Part shown: one piece after another, positions 60,472-64,000 of the stretch
Numbering within the stretch: position 1 is the stretch's first letter
Layout: each line of letters opens with the position of its first letter
Source: Perkinsus chesapeaki
Lineage: Eukaryota; Perkinsozoa; Perkinsida; Perkinsidae
Direction: 5' to 3'
Length of the DNA: 64,000 bases
Assembly (NCBI GenBank): GCA_013115145.1
Contig: JAAPAO010000032.1
Span: forward strand, 9,570-73,569
Program-made: the position numbers and the translations under genes
Notes under the pieces: generated by a model
What the model was told of the DNA's origin: nothing
Databases searched by the model: none
Seen by the model: only the letters and a program-made list of their open reading frames with translations

Positions 60472-61207
60472 TAGTAAGAAGTAGTGCATCTAATACTAGT
60501 AATGGTTACATCATAATAATATGATGGGTATTAGAAGGCAGCCGCAGCAGCAGCATCATCAGTATCATTATTAACCGGACTCTTGGTATTGTTATAACAA
60601 CAATCACAGTAGTTGTTGGTGATCCTATTGATGTTTCTGCCAATCATGATCGTCATCATCATCATCATCGTGCTTACCATTGTTATATTGTTATCTGTCT
60701 CCTTTTATTACTATTATCATCACATATTCTATATATTACCCATGATGATAGTAGTGCCTATGACACTACTGTGGTTAATACCAGTAATAAATGTTGATGA
60801 TAACGATAATAATGATGATGATGATGGCAACCAACAACAACATCCTTCTTCTTTTTAAACTCCTACCGAGATAATATGTTCTTCCTCAATAGATTAATAA
60901 GAGTATTAAGTTAGTCAATTGGTGGGGGTGAGGTGGTGGTAGTTTTCTTTATACTACTCGATTGCACTACAGTATTGGCCTATCAACAAGATGTTATCAA
61001 CAACAACAACAACAACAACAACCACAAGCATTGATAATAATAATAAAACACTAAACGACACTAAAGGACTCGCTGCTATTTCAAACCCTAGACAACAAGA
61101 AGAAGAAGAAGAAGAAGTTGATGTTGTTGTTAATAGCGGCGGTAAATTGCAGCATGAATGATTATTATATATAAAGGAATAATCGCGTAGGTAAGGATAA
61201 TAGCACG
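60472..61207. other. Low-complexity spacer
   Basis: About 735 bp after Ataxin-2. It contains runs of GCA, ATC, ACA and GAA and frames that exist only because of these runs. No gene is supported. It probably includes the Ataxin-2 3' untranslated region and the promoter of the CCCH gene. Confidence 0.5.
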
Positions 61208-62594
61208 ATGACAGTAAATGACTATGAGGATAACGAAAAGTCATGTCATGATGGTATTAATATACATAACTACTCATCATTTCATAATTCGGTTTATTAA
61301 GCGATTATTATCAAGTCAACCTCTGATGAGACAGGCCCAACATCATTGATGATCGTTGATGGTGATACTAATCCAAGATATATACCATTGGCAATACGCC
61401 ATGATGAGGTTGAAGTTAGTAGACATCAAAGGTTACTTAAAACTAAGTATTATTGTAGCATAACTGCTGGTTTTGTTGTTATTCACTGCTGCTTTAGATT
61501 TTGCCGGTATGGTCCAGACTGTGAGTTTGCTCGTAAAGGCCAATGCTTCTATGTTCATTCACCACAAGAATTGAAATATAGGCCACCAAAGCCGCAGGAT
61601 TATCCAGTAATAAATACTTATATTTCTACTAGCTCATTTTATTAATATATCTTAGTATGGCAGAGATAGGATTAATGATAATAATAATACTACAGGATAC
61701 CAATATTACTTATCTTATGGAATCAGTGGTGAATATGATTATAATGATGATATGTATTATGATGATTATCAATACGATAATTATACTGGAATGGTATTAA
61801 TGTATTACATAACTGGTATACTGTATATAATTAATATTAGGGTAATATAGATGATATTAGTATACCTCTGTATACAGAAGATAACAATAACATTAACAAC
61901 AACAACAACAACAACAATCAGCAGCCTCAGCAGCCTCAAGGTGGGCTGCCCATAGAAAGACGATTCTCAGACTCTTTGGATAATGATGGTTATTATGATG
62001 ATGAATATGTAAAGGACTTTTATACCAGTAATTGAAGATGTATGTAACACCTATCTCATCCTTTCACTTAAGATCTTTCTGCTCGCCGCCCTGCTACTGC
62101 TGACCCACCACGTACAATCTCTACCGCAGCAACACCGGCAAGTTGTTCAAGTCCGATGCTTATTACAAACCGATCAAATAATGATGTTACAGCCCAAGAG
62201 CCAGCATTAAGAGCTATGGAGATAGCGATTCAAGTTAGTCCAGTATGATGATGATGACGATGTACTCGGTGTGTGTATTAGATACGCGATTTCGCGAGAA
62301 CCAACGATCGTATGTTATTATTGCTACAAGCGTTGTCAATACTTGGGTGTAGTACTGAAAATGTTACAGCTCATCATCTAAGTGGTTGGAAGATGGGTGA
62401 AGTGTTTTGATAATATTCGTTTAACATCAGGTGATGATGGAACTACAACTAATCCACTGCTTACTGCTTTGGCTCTATTTTATGCATCCATCACTGCTGC
62501 TACTACTACAACAACAACTACTACTGCTGCTGCTGCAATACCATCTGATACCAATGGAGACAAGGATGGCACAACCCCTGTAAAATGGAAGTAG
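61208..62594 (+). CDS. CCCH zinc-finger protein
   Basis: A probable RNA-binding protein. ATG 61208 begins MTVNDYEDNEKSCHDGINIH. A 24-nt intron at 61292-61315 and another at about 61446-61499 bring together RHQRLLKTKFCRYGPDCEFA and RKGQCFYVHSPQELKYRP, a C-x5-C-x7-C-x3-H zinc finger with the usual basic lead-in. The remainder is Tyr/Asp/Asn-rich (YYDDYQYDNYTGM), then Asn/Gln runs, ERRFSDSLD, ARRPATADPP and a helical segment (LLLLQALSILGCSTENVTAH). The closing exon is Ala/Thr rich. The exact 3' end is uncertain: the frame to 62594 is shown, but a further short exon to about 62690 is possible. A single CCCH finger with disordered flanks is common in protist mRNA regulators. Confidence 0.68.
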
Positions 62595-63224
62595 AATTAT
62601 CATATATAAAGCATTGTTAGTGATAGGCTATCCCACCAGGATTACCTCCTGGATTGGGTGATGGAGGCTCAGGCTGTGCTCAACAATAGATGTTATTATT
62701 TTCGTATGTGTTATATTTCTACTCTGTTGGTTGTGTATGTATAGTCTGCATTTGTAGTGATGTGTGTATTCTTTTTTATAGATGTTCTTATTATTAGTAT
62801 AAATCATCATTATGTCGTAATCGACTATGTCTAATCTACTATCACGACATGAGTATTATCATCATCAACAACAACAACACCAGCAGCATTGTTGTGTAGT
62901 GAGTAAATCTGCATGTTGTTATAGTCTATTAATAGACATGTACTTCTATCGTACTTTCTATTGATGGTCATTTACTTTTATTCTTGAGTTAATGATAGTA
63001 TCAAAATACATGATATCAATAATACTAAGAAATATTGATAAATTATATCAGATAGAAAAGAATAACCAATTACACCGGTTGGTACCGAATATGTAATTTC
63101 CGAATTAACCTCATCGGAAGATGGGAACTAGTAACTCAACATTGAGTAGTTATAAAATGTGTAATTTCACATGATACTATCAACATCACTTTCGGCGTTG
63201 TTGTTGTTGTTGTTGCAGTTGCAA
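62595..63224. other. Intergenic between convergent genes
   Basis: About 630 bp, A/T rich, with ACA and TGT runs near 62865 and 63200. A short terminal exon of the CCCH gene may occupy its first 100 bp. Nothing else is recognised. Confidence 0.5.
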
Positions 63225-64000
63225 TTAATTCCATAAGACAGTACTAATAGCAGTAGCGAATGCTTGCATTACAGATAAAGGATATTTTACATCCAAAGCA
63301 TACGCGTCATTACCAATTTTACCAAATTGGCATATTATATCAGTAGAGTCGGATAAAGACAATTGAAAGTTCTTTGCGGATGGTATAATAATACGATTAT
63401 TAAAATCAAGAATAAGACAGTTCATATGATTATTCCATTCAGGTTGTATAGATGATAATACTATACCATTAGAACCATCGGGGCGAAGTGCTAACTTATG
63501 CTGATCGCCTCTTAATGGACACCATATTGGATCATTAACATTAGGAATAGCCAGTTTTATTGAGTTATATATTCCTCGTCCAACACATTTACTATCTTGA
63601 GTTATACACCCCAATTGCTGTGAACTAAGGCGTATACCATTTACGAATGTTGATGACCTTCTTAACAATGAAGAGGATGTAATATCATAATCATTATTAT
63701 CACTACCATCATCTATTGTATAATATTTAATAGGATTATCAAGTAAAAGTAAGGATGCTCTATTAAGTATATCAGATGTTATGAGAATGTCCGAACAACA
63801 TATACCACCACTTTTACAACGATAACGGCAAGCATCACACTGTGATGATAAGATGGTCCACTGAGATGCATCATTAGAACTTATCATAACCAATGCTGGT
63901 TTATCTATTGAGAATAATGAATCATCTGTGTTATAGAAATAGAACTTAGCACGAACCATTCGACGATGACGACGACGTCGGGGTAGTTGTTGATCCTGTA
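63225..64000 (-). CDS. Tubby-like domain protein (runs off the window)
   Basis: A single open frame to TAA at 63225. The last third matches the Tubby C-terminal domain: KNFQLSLSDS, IICQFGKIGNDAYALDVKYP and LSVMQAFATAIS, equivalent to the NFQ...QFGRV...YPLS-QAFAI signature whose last strand and helix fill the barrel. Upstream blocks YNSIKLAIPN and LALRPDGSNGIVLS fit barrel strands, but the N-terminal third contains a cysteine cluster (CDACRYRCKSGGICCS) that ordinary Tubby domains lack. The first in-frame ATG is at 63959, preceded by a basic stretch (LPRRRRHRR) still open at the window edge, so the true start may lie outside. Tubby proteins bind phosphoinositides and cargo. Confidence 0.65.
   Translation of the reverse strand, partial: QDQQLPRRRRHRRMVRAKFYFYNTDDSLFSIDKPALVMISSNDASQWTILSSQCDACRYRCKSGGICCSDILITSDILNRASLLLLDNPIKYYTIDDGSDNNDYDITSSSLLRRSSTFVNGIRLSSQQLGCITQDSKCVGRGIYNSIKLAIPNVNDPIWCPLRGDQHKLALRPDGSNGIVLSSIQPEWNNHMNCLILDFNNRIIIPSAKNFQLSLSDSTDIICQFGKIGNDAYALDVKYPLSVMQAFATAISTVLWN

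Noticed and set aside
58877-60489. Several frames overlapping the Ataxin-2 last exon on both strands
   Set aside because: They are made of His, Val or Leu runs from the opposite reading of Gly/Gln codon repeats and have no start context or splice support.
60954-61244. Minus-strand frame with poly-Val and poly-Ser
   Set aside because: It depends on ACA and GAA simple repeats, with no splice or domain support, and overlaps the start of the CCCH gene.

Overview
This is nuclear DNA from an AT-rich, gene-dense protist. The genes are intron-rich, with GT...AG introns mostly about 35-65 nt long and made largely of A and T. All three stop codons (TAA, TAG, TGA) are used, exons are full of Asn, Asp, Ser, Gln and Ala codon runs, and spacers between genes are short. 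Three genes point to an alveolate or a close relative: a coiled-coil/BTB/Kelch protein matching apicomplexan Kelch13, a myosin ending in RCC1-like repeats, and a papain-type cysteine protease. This placement is an inference and no species can be named. Most gene models below were assembled by hand by joining exons at GT/AG sites so that recognised domains stay in frame. Ends and recognised domains are more reliable than every internal splice.

Layout. 1-6 kb (+): the end of a hexapeptide-repeat protein, a three-enzyme fusion (prephenate/arogenate dehydratase with ACT domain, then TyrA-type dehydrogenase, then class I aminotransferase), and CutC. 6-10.7 kb (-): a small secreted protein, an FHA-domain protein and a LEA2-like membrane protein. 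10.9-13.5 kb (+): a DDX24/MAK5-type DEAD-box helicase. 13.6-24 kb (-): the MTG1 GTPase, two small membrane proteins and a myosin with IQ and RCC1 repeats, interrupted by one assembly gap. 24.3-33.3 kb (-): a GNAT acetyltransferase, a PP6-like phosphatase, a TraB-family protein, a SET/MYND protein and Kelch13. 33.6-42.6 kb (-): a very large CHD-type chromatin remodeller. 42.7-47.6 kb: an unresolved protein (-), RRP36 (+), an unresolved gene (+) and a coiled-coil protein (+), followed by three 64-bp repeats.

47.8-54 kb has a visibly more balanced base composition. It holds a large secreted protein of unknown function (+), a cathepsin-L-like protease (-) and about 1 kb with no gene seen. 54-56 kb (-) carries a coiled-coil protein and a tandem pair of small His/Arg-rich paralogues. 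56.7-62.6 kb (+) carries Ataxin-2 and a CCCH zinc-finger protein. The window closes with a Tubby-domain protein (-) that runs off the edge.

Several genes share themes. MAK5/DDX24 and RRP36 act in rRNA maturation, MTG1 in mitochondrial ribosome assembly, the CHD protein and the SET/MYND protein probably in chromatin or protein methylation, and Ataxin-2 and the CCCH protein in mRNA handling. They are interleaved on both strands and I see no operon-like organisation. The most notable items are the aromatic amino-acid fusion enzyme, the Kelch13 orthologue, the myosin-RCC1 protein and two introns of only 24 nt.
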